DNA of 64,000 nucleotides from Mycolicibacterium stellerae (GTDB lineage Bacteria > Actinomycetota > Actinomycetes > Mycobacteriales > Mycobacteriaceae): assembly GCF_003719305.1 (NCBI RefSeq), contig NZ_RARC01000013.1:62001-126000 (forward strand), written 5' to 3'. Below are positions 26,809 to 35,347 of this stretch, piece after piece. Within the stretch, counting starts at the first letter, position 1. Each line of letters begins with the position of its first letter. The translations under genes were made by a program, and so were the position numbers. Below the pieces are notes generated by a model, which was given only the letters and a program-made list of their open reading frames with translations, was not told the DNA's origin and made no database searches.

Positions 26809-28197
26809 TCACGGCGCCGGCGGCGCGGAGGCGGGCTCGGGAGCGGGTGCCGGTGGGACACCCGGGTAGAGCGGTGCTCCGTCGGGGCCGTACATCGGCG
26901 CGCCCCACGGCGGCGCCCCCGGATACGGGATGGGGCCTGGCGCAGGACCGCCCTGGGTGTTGCGAATGACGGGCGGCTCGGGGACGCCTCGTGTCACAGG
27001 CAGGAAGTTGGCCCACCCGGGGAACCCGATGCCAGGATTGGGACGGTTGTCGAGGCCACTGCCGAAGCCGGTGTCGGTGACGAGATTGCGCACCGGGTAG
27101 TTGTTCGCGACATCGGGCAGCGATCCGCAGCCTGGCTTGCCGCCCGGCCCACCCTTGGCGTTTACCACCGGCAGGTTGTCGGGGTACTTGTACATGTCGT
27201 CGCCCAGCAGAAGCGCCGAATCCATGAGCAGCGACTTGCCGTTGAATCCGCCCGTGGTGGCCTCGTGGAACTTCAATGCGGTGTTGGCGCCGACCAACAA
27301 GCACGTCAACTCCGGGTTGTACTTCATCAACAGATTCGTAGTCGGTTCCAACAGGTTGACGGCCTTGATCAGATTGTCCTTGGCAGGCGCGAGCGTCGCG
27401 GTGCCGCTCCGAGCGAAGCCGGCGACAGACAACATGAGCGCGTCGAACTGCTTGCTCTGGTCGACCAGGGTGGTGCTGGTGGTGCTTGCCGCCGAGAGGA
27501 ACCTGATGATGTCGGGCGCGGCCTTGCTGTAGGTGTCACTGAACTGCTTCAACGCAATCCAGTTCTCAGGCATGGTGTCGCTGCGCGGATTGAGGGCCAG
27601 AAGAACGTCATTCGAGTCGGTTATCGACTGGCCGATCTGCTTACCCTTGCCACCGAAGCCGTCGTCGAGTGCGGACAGCACGGAGTTCAACTTGGCCGGA
27701 TCGATGTGGTTGAGCACTTCGACCAGGTTCTCGAAGACGGTGTTCACCTCGACTGTGACGTTGGACGACTTCAGCACCGCGCCGGCCGAGAGCCGTTCCC
27801 GGCTGGGGTTGTCCGGGTAGACGAGGTCGACGAACTTGGACCCGAAAACCGTTGTCGCATCGATCTTTGCCGTCACATTGGCCGGGATGTGCGATACCTG
27901 GTCGGCGTCGATGGCCAGACGCAGCCGAACGTTGTCGAGCCCTGCCGAGACTGTTTCTACGTGCCCGACCTGCACGCCGCGCATCTTGACCTTGGAATAG
28001 GGTTCCATCACCAAGCCGGCACGATCTGAGGTCAACGTCACCGGAACAGTGGCGCTCAGCGCGCCCAGAAACGACGCCGCGCACAGCACCAAGCACCCGA
28101 CGATGACAAGGACGAGTGCAGCGGCGAGCCAGCCAGCGGAGAATCGTGGTTCTCCAGCGGGGCGCTTGCGGCCTGACCGGTGACTGGATCTACTCAT
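26809..28197 (-). CDS. mceA: MceA-type substrate-binding protein
   Basis: A 462-residue Mce protein: helix LAAALVLVIVGCLVLCAASFLG, Mce domain (VPVTLTSDRAGLVMEPYSKV, RGVQVGHVETV), the cholesterol-uptake porter segment (DGFGGKGKQIGQSITDSNDV) and a Pro-rich C-terminus. It follows yrbEB directly. ATG at 28197 is used; TTG at 28203 would overlap the yrbEB stop by four bases and is equally possible. It is the first of the six periplasmic subunits. Confidence 0.93.
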   Translation of the reverse strand: MSRSSHRSGRKRPAGEPRFSAGWLAAALVLVIVGCLVLCAASFLGALSATVPVTLTSDRAGLVMEPYSKVKMRGVQVGHVETVSAGLDNVRLRLAIDADQVSHIPANVTAKIDATTVFGSKFVDLVYPDNPSRERLSAGAVLKSSNVTVEVNTVFENLVEVLNHIDPAKLNSVLSALDDGFGGKGKQIGQSITDSNDVLLALNPRSDTMPENWIALKQFSDTYSKAAPDIIRFLSAASTTSTTLVDQSKQFDALMLSVAGFARSGTATLAPAKDNLIKAVNLLEPTTNLLMKYNPELTCLLVGANTALKFHEATTGGFNGKSLLMDSALLLGDDMYKYPDNLPVVNAKGGPGGKPGCGSLPDVANNYPVRNLVTDTGFGSGLDNRPNPGIGFPGWANFLPVTRGVPEPPVIRNTQGGPAPGPIPYPGAPPWGAPMYGPDGAPLYPGVPPAPAPEPASAPPAP

Positions 28198-28199
28198 CG

Positions 28200-29057
28200 T
28201 CAACCCGAGAAGTTGAAGTTGCCGGTCTGGCCGTAGAGCGCCAGCGTGACGAACAGGATGATGAAGCCGGCGGCGATGAGCGATGCGCGGGTCGCCCGAC
28301 CCACGGCTTCGCCCACTCCGGCGGGCCCTCCCGATGCCGTGAATCCGTAGTAGGTGTGGATCAGCATGATCACGATCACTTCGGCGATGGTGACGACGAA
28401 GGACCGAATGGCGTCGCCCGGGATGAAGAAGGTGTTGAAGTAGTGCGTGTACACGCCTCCCGACTGTCCGTACAACACGGTGCTGATGAACTTGCCTGCG
28501 AGGAATCCCATCATCAGCGCGACGCCGTAGATCGGGATGACCACAATGACTCCCGCGGCGACCCGAGTCGACGCCAGGTAGGCAACGGCTTTGATGCCCA
28601 TCACTTCCAATGCGTCAATCTCTTCGTTGATGCGCATGGCACCGAGTTGCGCGGTCGCGCCTGCGCCGATGGTGGCGGCGAAGGCGACGGCAGCGGTGAT
28701 GGGCGTGATGATGCGAGTGTTCGCGAACGCCGCAGCGAAACCGTTGAGTGCTTCCACGCCAACCTGGGACAGCTGGCTGTAGAACTGGCTGGCTCCCGCC
28801 GCGGCGGTGGACATGGCCATGAAGGACACCACCGCCACCGTGCCCCCGATGACCGCGAGCGCGCCGGTACCGAGGCTCATCGACGCAACCTGCCGTAGGA
28901 GCTCGGACCGGTACCTGGTGACCGCGTCCTTGACCGACACCACCGTCTCACCGAAGAACCGAGCCTGTTCACCCAGATCGATCCACCTCGACCGGACGGT
29001 ACGCACTCGTTGGGCGGTGCGTGGGAAGGCCGAACGGACGACCGATAGGGATGTCAT
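28200..29057 (-). CDS. yrbEB: YrbEB-type Mce permease
   Basis: A 285-residue MlaE-family integral membrane protein with several hydrophobic helices and the conserved cytoplasmic signature near the middle (GAMRINEEIDALEVMGI), where the ABC ATPase docks. It forms the membrane pore of the Mce importer together with YrbEA; the ATPase (MceG) is normally encoded elsewhere and none is seen here. It is coupled to yrbEA by ATGA. Confidence 0.94.
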   Translation of the reverse strand: MTSLSVVRSAFPRTAQRVRTVRSRWIDLGEQARFFGETVVSVKDAVTRYRSELLRQVASMSLGTGALAVIGGTVAVVSFMAMSTAAAGASQFYSQLSQVGVEALNGFAAAFANTRIITPITAAVAFAATIGAGATAQLGAMRINEEIDALEVMGIKAVAYLASTRVAAGVIVVIPIYGVALMMGFLAGKFISTVLYGQSGGVYTHYFNTFFIPGDAIRSFVVTIAEVIVIMLIHTYYGFTASGGPAGVGEAVGRATRASLIAAGFIILFVTLALYGQTGNFNFSG

Positions 29058-30001
29058 TTGCCCACCTGGAATCCGATTGCCGTCATCACCGCGTTGATGA
29101 GCAACAAGAAGATGAAGGAGAAGACAACCGTTTCGTTGACCGCATTGCCGACCGCGGCCGGGCCCCCACCGACGTTGATGCCCTTGTAACACGCGATGAG
29201 TCCGGAGGTCAGCCCGAACAGAGTCGCCTTGATCATCGAAACGATGACGTCGGTGAGGCCGGTGATGATGGTCATGCCCGCGACGAAGGCGCCGGCGGTG
29301 ACATGCTGGACGAATACCGCGAAGAAGAATCCGCCGATCAGGCCGGTGAGGGTGACCAGCGAGGACAGTAGGAACGCCACCACCGTCGCCGCCAGTACGC
29401 GTGGCACCACCAGCGCCTGAATCGGATCGATGCCCATGACGCGCATGGCGTCGAGCTCCTCGCGGATGGTACGAGCGCCGAGGTCGGCGCACATCGCCGT
29501 GGCTCCCGCGCCGGCGACGACCAGGACGGTGACGAACGGCCCGAGCTGATTGACGGCGGACAACGAGGCGCCCGAACCCGAGTAGTCCGCGGCGCCGAAT
29601 TCCACCAGCAGCACGTTGATGGTGAAGACCGCCATCACCACGAACGGCACTGCCAGGACGAGGGAAGGCAACAGTGACACGCGGGCTACGAACCACGTCT
29701 GGTCGAGGAATTCACGCCACGCGAATGGCGGCCGAAACATCGTGACGAAGACGTCGAGGACGAGCGCGAAGAACTTGCCGCCACTGCGTACCGGGCCCAG
29801 CAGCGTGGCGCCGGTCACGGTGTCGGAGAGCTTCGACGAGCAGGGATCGTTGCTGCGGCGCACTCGTCGAACGATTGCCCGCTGTCGCGCCCGAGTCCCC
29901 GCGTCCGCAGGCGTGTCGCCAGGGTCAGGCGCTCCGCGGATAGGTGGCCGCCGGAATCGAAGGCGACCACGTGGGGATACCGGTGGGGCATCTTCATCCA
30001 A
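29054..30001 (-). CDS. yrbEA: YrbEA-type Mce permease
   Basis: A 315-residue MlaE-family permease, first gene of the mce operon. The signature ARTIREELDAMRVMGIDP is at about residues 175-192, with about five membrane helices around it. The first 60 residues (Arg/Pro-rich) are longer than usual, so translation might begin further in, though no obviously better start was found. A motif A site lies 39-48 bases upstream of the ATG, so the whole importer is probably under that control. Confidence 0.92.
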   Translation of the reverse strand: MDEDAPPVSPRGRLRFRRPPIRGAPDPGDTPADAGTRARQRAIVRRVRRSNDPCSSKLSDTVTGATLLGPVRSGGKFFALVLDVFVTMFRPPFAWREFLDQTWFVARVSLLPSLVLAVPFVVMAVFTINVLLVEFGAADYSGSGASLSAVNQLGPFVTVLVVAGAGATAMCADLGARTIREELDAMRVMGIDPIQALVVPRVLAATVVAFLLSSLVTLTGLIGGFFFAVFVQHVTAGAFVAGMTIITGLTDVIVSMIKATLFGLTSGLIACYKGINVGGGPAAVGNAVNETVVFSFIFLLLINAVMTAIGFQVGK

Positions 30002-30039
30002 TCTGAGGCGTCAGTGTGACCACAATCACCCACATTGAA

Positions 30040-30049
30040 GTGTAAGCAG
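30040..30049. promoter_or_regulatory. Motif A site (A7) at the mce promoter
   Basis: GTGTAAGCAG in context AAGTG-TAAG-CAGATT. On the minus strand a TTGACA box lies 13 bases before the TACACT hexamer in the motif, the same layout as at A3. Confidence 0.6.
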
Positions 30050-30205
30050 ATTCGGTTTGTCAAGTGATTCTTGAAGTTATCTTCGACGGACTGCCGCAAC
30101 CTGTGCCAGACGCATCAAAGTAGTTGTCCAACAGTGCTATTGAAAAAGTCTCAACGATTCTGCAAAGTATTGGACTACTAAAAATAAGCCGGTCTATCGA
30201 CTAAA

Positions 30206-30215
30206 CTGTTTACAC
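30206..30215. promoter_or_regulatory. Motif A site (A8)
   Basis: CTGTTTACAC in context AAACTG-TTTA-CACTC, inverse orientation to A7 and 166 bases away, on the side of the plus-strand FAD monooxygenase gene. Confidence 0.5.
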
Positions 30216-30386
30216 TCTTACAGAGGACTGACAGCTGGGTCGCGTTGCCGCGGGTCCATCTCAGTCGAGCCGGCCCCCGGTGCACCTTCTGCGAGAGCGA
30301 CTTGGAACGTGTTGGCGTTCGTGGTCGCTCCTTCAGTTCGGGCGAGGCTTCTCCGTGTTTACGCGCTTCTGGTCGATCATGTCAAA

Positions 30387-30400
30387 AAATTTCGAAATTT
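30387..30400. promoter_or_regulatory. Motif B site (B1), perfect 14-bp palindrome
   Basis: AAATTTCGAAATTT is perfectly symmetrical. Flanking CGATCA and TGATCG extend the symmetry imperfectly. It lies about 200 bases upstream of the FAD monooxygenase start and is one of six TTTCGAAA-type sites in promoter gaps. Confidence 0.6.
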
Positions 30401-30603
30401 CTTGATCGTGTCGGTTCGGCGGGGTAACTTCAAATTTGCGAAGCAGGCGCGCGATGGTGCGCAGGCTGTGCTCACTGGCCAACCCGTCCAAGCGCGGGGC
30501 CGGCCGTGGACCGAAAAACGGAAACCGTGCCAACCCCGTTGCCCATCCGCGGCCCTCGCCCGAGACGGCGGTCTGCGCGTCTGAGGAAGTGAGAAGGATG
30601 AAG

Positions 30604-32109
30604 ATGAGCGACGTCGATGTTCTCGTTGTTGGCGCGGGCCCCTCTGGGTTGACGCTGGCGGCAGAGGTCGCACGACGAGGCGCATCCGTTCAGATCGTCG
30701 AGAAGCGCGCGTTGGCTCCCGTGTCGCGCGCCGGAACGGTGCTGCCGCGTCCGATGGAGCTGCTGGACGCGCGCGGGATCGCCGATCGGTTCTTGGCGCG
30801 GGGTTACGAGCTAAACGGGGTTGGAACGCTGTCCTCGACGCATGTATGGGCCGGCATGTCTCCCCTCGCCTGGTCGCCATTGGGTTCCCGATTCGGCTTC
30901 ACCTTGTACCTGCCTCAGCACGAGACCGAGGTACTGCTGCGCGCGTGGGCGGAGGAGGTGGGCGTGCAGATTCGTTTCGAATCCGCGCTGGTGGATCTCA
31001 CGGAAACCTCGGACGAGATCCGAGCCACCACCCTCAACGCCGACGGCGTCGAGGAAGACACCACCGCCCAATATGTCGTCTGCGCAGACGGGGGGCGAGG
31101 CAAGTCACGCGAGCTCCTTGGCATCGACTGGGTCGGCCACGACACGACCTTCACCGGCATTGTCGCCACCGCCCGGATGGAATTCGCCTGGCCGGGTGGA
31201 GTGAGGCCGGGGCAGAACAAGTACGGCTTCACCGTCGCCTTCCCGTTCGGCACTGGTCTTACGCGATTCGCGATCGTGCACGTCGAGTCCGCGAAACGCC
31301 CGGTCGAAGAGCCCATCACTGCGGCCGAGGTCTCTCACGCAGCCAGCGAGATCCTCGAGGAGAAGATCGAGGTCACCGAGCTGGTCGAAGGGACCCGCTA
31401 CGGCGACGCCATGAAAGTGGCCGGACAGATGAGAAAGGGCCGCGCATTCCTGGTCGGAGAATCTGTGCGAATTCACTATCCCGCCAGCGGCGTTGGGATG
31501 AACTTCTGCATCCAGGATGCGTTCAACTTGGGCTGGAAGCTCGCTGCGGTGGTGCAGGGCGATGCCAACCCGGCGCTACTGGACACATACGAGAGTGAAC
31601 GACGGCCGATCGTGGACGATCTGCTGGAGAGCGTGCGTGCGCAGGTGGCCGTGCAATACAACTTCAGCGAAGGTGGGGCCGCCTACCGCCGCCGTTTCGA
31701 GAAGGACCTGATCCAGCTCCCGTCGGTGAACGCCGAACTGGTCAGGGAGCTCAACGGATTGCAGACGCCGTACGAGCGCCCTCCGGACGCACATCCTGCT
31801 GTGGGCCTACCGGCGCCGGACTTCGAGATCCTGCGCTTCGACGGCTCACCGGTGCGGCTCTATGAACTGCTTCGCGACCATCCCTTCGTCGTTCTCGACC
31901 TCAGCGGCGCGGAGTCCGTGGAGGCAACGGAAGTCAAAGACCTCCCTGCCGCGCTGGTGGCGGGCTACCCGGTTCGATTGCCGGCGGCCCTCGCAGGGGC
32001 GTCCGTCATCGTCGTCCGGCCGGACACGTATCTGGCGTGGGTCTACGACGCCGTGCCCGAACCGGGGGCAATTCGCCAGCAACTGACCCGCTCGCTGTAC
32101 CTCGATTGA
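30604..32109 (+). CDS. FAD-dependent aromatic monooxygenase (MhpA/RdmE-like)
   Basis: A 501-residue class A flavoprotein hydroxylase. The N-terminal VVGAGPSGLTLAAEV (8-22) binds FAD, and the second FAD motif, usually GD, is GES at 285-287, followed by a GVGMNFCIQDAFNLGWKL helix. The C-terminal thioredoxin-like domain typical of the phenol hydroxylase branch is present (PDFEILRFDGSPVRL). It would hydroxylate a phenolic ring using NAD(P)H and oxygen. ATG at 30604 is preferred because AGAAGG stands 6 bases before it. It is followed by an FAH-family gene. Confidence 0.9.
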   Translation: MSDVDVLVVGAGPSGLTLAAEVARRGASVQIVEKRALAPVSRAGTVLPRPMELLDARGIADRFLARGYELNGVGTLSSTHVWAGMSPLAWSPLGSRFGFTLYLPQHETEVLLRAWAEEVGVQIRFESALVDLTETSDEIRATTLNADGVEEDTTAQYVVCADGGRGKSRELLGIDWVGHDTTFTGIVATARMEFAWPGGVRPGQNKYGFTVAFPFGTGLTRFAIVHVESAKRPVEEPITAAEVSHAASEILEEKIEVTELVEGTRYGDAMKVAGQMRKGRAFLVGESVRIHYPASGVGMNFCIQDAFNLGWKLAAVVQGDANPALLDTYESERRPIVDDLLESVRAQVAVQYNFSEGGAAYRRRFEKDLIQLPSVNAELVRELNGLQTPYERPPDAHPAVGLPAPDFEILRFDGSPVRLYELLRDHPFVVLDLSGAESVEATEVKDLPAALVAGYPVRLPAALAGASVIVVRPDTYLAWVYDAVPEPGAIRQQLTRSLYLD

Positions 32110-32127
32110 GCGCCGACCCTGCCCGGT

Positions 32128-32159
32128 GGGATCGGGGCCCTTGCGCCCCGCCCGATCCC
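32128..32159 (+). terminator. Intercistronic hairpin
   Basis: GGGATCGGG and CCCGATCCC form a perfect 9-bp stem, with more G-C pairing possible in the loop, between the monooxygenase stop and the FAH-family gene 65 bases further on. There is no T-run. It could be a partial terminator or an mRNA-stabilising structure. Confidence 0.5.
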
Positions 32160-32223
32160 GACGGGTCATCAAACGACGACGCACCAACAGCACCCAGCTG
32201 CCACTTATCTATAAGGAGAATCG

Positions 32224-33078
32224 ATGCGTTTCGCCAACTACGAGGGACGCGCGACCATCGTCGTCACCGAGACGACGGGTGTCGACGTCGAGACGGTCAG
32301 TAACGGCAAGTTCGGACCCGACCCGGCCGAAGTCCTTGGGCACTGGGAGGTCTTCGTCGACTGGGCGCGGAATGCGGATCTGACCGGGCCGACCGTGGCC
32401 ATCGACCGGTCGCGCCTGGGCCCGCCGTCCCCCGAGCCCACGCAGGTCTTCGCGATCGGCCTGAACTACAGCGAGCACGCGGCCGAGTCCGGCTTCGAGG
32501 TGCCCGACCGGCTGCCACCGGTGTTCACCAAGTTCCAGTCATCACTGACTGGTCCTTACACCACGGTGGCCCTGCCCGCTGGGGGAAATACCGACTGGGA
32601 AGTCGAGTTGGTGGCAATCATCGGCCGCGTCACCAGAGCCGTCTCCGAAGTAGAGGCGTGGAGTTGCGTCGCAGGGCTTTCGGTTGGCCAGGACATCAGC
32701 GAGCGCGTTTCGCAGCTTGCCGGGCCAGCACCTCAATTCAGCCTCGGTAAATCCTTCCCCGGGTTCTCCCCATTCGGTCCCTGGTTGGTCACCCCCGATG
32801 AGTTCGCCAACCCCGACGACCTCGAGATTGCCTGCGAGATCGACGGCGAGGAAGTTCAACGGGGGCGGACGAGTGAACTCATCTTCAATGTGCCCCAGCT
32901 CATTTCGATTCTCTCGCGACAGGTCACGCTGTACCCCGGTGACCTGATCTTCACGGGCACTCCGGCCGGTGTCGGAGTCGGACGTGACCCGCAACGATTC
33001 CTCAAGCCGGGCGAAACGCTGCACAGCTGGATTCCCGGCATCGGTGAGATCAAGCAGACCTTCGTCGCGACGACCTAA
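32224..33078 (+). CDS. FAH-family hydrolase (acylpyruvase/hydratase-like)
   Basis: A 284-residue FAH-superfamily protein. Conserved parts include the IGLNYSEHAAESG segment near 80-92, FTKFQSSLTGP, metal-ligand region DWEVELVAIIGR near 122-133 and GDLIFTGTPAGVGVGR near 240-255. These fit 2-hydroxyhepta-2,4-diene-dioate isomerase or acylpyruvate hydrolase relatives acting after ring cleavage. A strong AAGGAGA ribosome site precedes the ATG. It is distinct from the FAH-family gene at 7809. Confidence 0.9.
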   Translation: MRFANYEGRATIVVTETTGVDVETVSNGKFGPDPAEVLGHWEVFVDWARNADLTGPTVAIDRSRLGPPSPEPTQVFAIGLNYSEHAAESGFEVPDRLPPVFTKFQSSLTGPYTTVALPAGGNTDWEVELVAIIGRVTRAVSEVEAWSCVAGLSVGQDISERVSQLAGPAPQFSLGKSFPGFSPFGPWLVTPDEFANPDDLEIACEIDGEEVQRGRTSELIFNVPQLISILSRQVTLYPGDLIFTGTPAGVGVGRDPQRFLKPGETLHSWIPGIGEIKQTFVATT

Positions 33079-33763
33079 CGGGTTTCGGTCCAGGTGACTG
33101 GTCGGCGTTGGGGGCGACCCCTTTGGTTGGGGATGCCTCGTCGACGGTGGGTGATGCGCCGAGGACGTCGATCCGGGCACCAGACGCGTTTGGTGAACTG
33201 GGTGAAGGCTGACAATTCCGCGCGGGCATCCTGCAGGTACCGCATGGACGTCGTCGAGGTGCTCGGTTACCTTGGGTGGCTCGCCTGACGACGCGTCGAT
33301 GGTCCGATCATGTTGCGCGGCAGCAGATCACTCGTTCGGTTGGTCGAAAATGGAATGCGGCAGCATCATGACGCGATGACATGCACCTTCGCGGCGACGG
33401 CCACCGGCCGGGTGGCACCGAGCGGGTGAGGGCCGGCGTGGGCGTAGATGGTGATGAGTTCGACTACGGACGACGCGCATCATGGCCGGTCCGAGGAAGG
33501 GTCAATCCTCTTGCGTGCCAATACACTCCGCGCACTGGATTGGACGAGCAAACACGCCAACTGCCCCGCACCTAACTGCTCGTAGGCAAAGCGCGAGCGG
33601 TGTGTAGATGCAGGTCAACGGGATCGACAAACGCGGTAGTGAGGTGGGAATCATGATGATCTCCAAGTGGTTCCGCAATCATCCGCATACTTTCACCGAC
33701 CAGTGGTCGCCGCGTCGCACAGCATTGTGCTGCAGGCCGGCGGCAGTGCGGGGCCAGCAGCTC
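33079..33763. other. 685-bp gap without a recognised gene
   Basis: Short open frames exist but none has family features, a good ribosome site or coding-like codon use over a useful length. It separates the plus-strand FAH-family gene from the convergent EthD-like gene. It may be decayed sequence; I recognise no transposase in it. Confidence 0.4.
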
Positions 33764-34138
33764 TCAGAGATCGTTGATCATCTCGCGTTCGTTCACGATC
33801 AGTGTGATCGCACTATCGGGATCGAGGAACTTCAGCTCGTCCTCGAAGAGCATCTTGGTCGCCGCTTGTCCCTCCGGGGAGTTGTTGCCGGCGACCATGT
33901 CTTCCTCTGATTCGAACCAGGCTTCGGCCGTGCCGTCGTAACCGAGCACGAAGCCGCGTGCCTCGACCCACTGTGCGAGGAAGGGGCTCTGCGCATTGGG
34001 GTTCTGAACGTATCGCTTGATGCGGAGGACGTCTTTGACCGACCGGACCAGAGGCGCATGCTTGTTCTGCCAGTGATCGTTGAACTCCTCGAAGGTCGTT
34101 CCGGGCTTCCTCTTGAACGACACGATCATCTTGATCAC
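33764..34138 (-). CDS. EthD-domain protein
   Basis: A 124-residue dimeric ferredoxin-like-fold protein of the EthD family (IKMIVSFKRKPGTTFEEFNDHW at the N-terminus, then HAPLVRSV). EthD proteins occur in P450 ether-degradation and polyketide gene sets; some act as small dehydratases or decarboxylases and others have no known reaction. The GTG has an excellent CAGGAGGA site 7 bases upstream, and longer in-frame starts are rejected. It has its own promoter gap with a motif B palindrome. Confidence 0.85.
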   Translation of the reverse strand: MIKMIVSFKRKPGTTFEEFNDHWQNKHAPLVRSVKDVLRIKRYVQNPNAQSPFLAQWVEARGFVLGYDGTAEAWFESEEDMVAGNNSPEGQAATKMLFEDELKFLDPDSAITLIVNEREMINDL

Positions 34139-34315
34139 AGAAACGTCCTCCTGTTCGGTGTGGGGTTTCCACGCGAAGCGGGCGCCGAATCTTCCGCCAA
34201 GCGGGCCGAAGAGACCCTTTAACTCTTGCCGGCGTTCCGGCTCAATCGGCAACGCTTCGCGGCCCGCACTAGCGCGCAACCATAAACGACACTACGCCAT
34301 GAAGTCGAACGCGGC

Positions 34316-34334
34316 AACAATTTTCGAAATTGTT
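34316..34334. promoter_or_regulatory. Motif B site (B2), 8-bp perfect arms
   Basis: AACAATTT-TCG-AAATTGTT, 178 bases upstream of the EthD-like start and downstream of the GntR gene. Confidence 0.6.
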
Positions 34335-34414
34335 CCTGCTGAGTGGTTGACCGGTATGACGTGGTCTTTCACGCTTGTCGCGGCAGGTGCACAGTCAGGA
34401 AAAGCCGTGGGCGC

Positions 34415-35134
34415 CTATACCGAAGTATCCACTGCCTCTTTGAGGGTCAAGTCCTCGAGAACGGTGAGTAGTGAACTCGTGGTGCGCTCGATGTGGGCAA
34501 CGAGCAACGGGCCGGCGGCATCTGCGTCGCGCCGGATCGTGGCGTCGAGAATGGCGCGGTGCTCCCCGGCAATGTCACGGTCGACGTCGCGTGCCAACGG
34601 CACCGACCAGCTGCGGTACAACTCGGCGCTGTCCCGCAGTCGTAACGCGGTTTGCAGAATGCGGTGGTTCTTGCATCCCGCAAGGAGGGCGTTATGAAAG
34701 TCGGCGTGCGCCGCGACCCATTCGTCGGTGAGTATGCCGCTTTCAGGGTCGCTGAACTGCGGCGTGCGCTCGAGTACGTGGTGGGCGGCAACCGCGCTAC
34801 CCTCCCAGCTCACATCTCCGTCGCGTATCGCGTGCTTCAAGGCCAGCACCTCGATTTCCGCCCGCGCGACGGTCAGGTCGACGAGATCGTCGGCAGAGAT
34901 CGGCATGACCCGAAACCCGAGCTGGACTTCGTTTTCGACGAGGCCGACCGAAGCGAGCCGCTGAAGTGCTTCCCGCAACGCTCCGATGCTGCATTGATAC
35001 TGGTCGACCAGGGCTGCGAACCGCAACCGTTGTCCAGGCGTCAGCCGACCGCACAGAATGTCCTCGCGGAGACGGTCATACGCGACCTCACTCCGCATTG
35101 GTGCCGCGGCGGTGCCGCGACGTTGCGTTGCCAT
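34415..35134 (-). CDS. GntR (FCD subfamily) regulator
   Basis: A 239-residue GntR regulator: winged helix at about 16-75 (YDRLREDILCGRLTPGQ, then QYQCSIGALREALQRLASVGLV) and a helical FCD domain (LTVARAEIEV, HADFHNALLAGCKN, EHRAILDA). The ATG has a CAGGAG site; an upstream in-frame extension is unlikely. The gene is flanked by TTTCGAAA-type sites (B2 downstream, B3 in its own promoter), so it is the best candidate for the motif B regulator. The effector is unknown. Confidence 0.88.
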   Translation of the reverse strand: MATQRRGTAAAPMRSEVAYDRLREDILCGRLTPGQRLRFAALVDQYQCSIGALREALQRLASVGLVENEVQLGFRVMPISADDLVDLTVARAEIEVLALKHAIRDGDVSWEGSAVAAHHVLERTPQFSDPESGILTDEWVAAHADFHNALLAGCKNHRILQTALRLRDSAELYRSWSVPLARDVDRDIAGEHRAILDATIRRDADAAGPLLVAHIERTTSSLLTVLEDLTLKEAVDTSV

Positions 35135-35187
35135 CGATCTCCTGTCCTGTCCCACCGGCGCGGGCGCCGCGAGTGCGGCCCTCACAG

Positions 35188-35201
35188 AAATTCGAAATTC
35201 G
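35188..35201. promoter_or_regulatory. Motif B-like site (B3) at the GntR promoter
   Basis: GAAATTCGAAATTC, a tandem GAAATTC repeat with a central TTCGAA, about 54-67 bases upstream of the GntR start. It is less symmetrical than the other B sites. Confidence 0.4.
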
Positions 35202-35347
35202 ACCTGTGTTTCGCTAATTCTGACATGTTGCAGCCTCGATCGCACCCGCGGTTGACATCAGCGCACGGTAAGCCCCGTTGAGATCACCGAACCGTTGAGG
35301 CCGACGACGGGAAGGGGCGACCCGGTCCGACCACATCCGAGTCTTTC

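Noticed and set aside
30436..30603. In-frame extension upstream of the FAD monooxygenase
   Set aside because: It adds 56 Arg/Pro-rich residues before the FAD motif; AGAAGG stands correctly before the ATG at 30604.
33094..33575. Two small plus-strand frames after the FAH-family gene
   Set aside because: Arg/Trp-rich composition, no ribosome site, no recognisable domain; probably noncoding.
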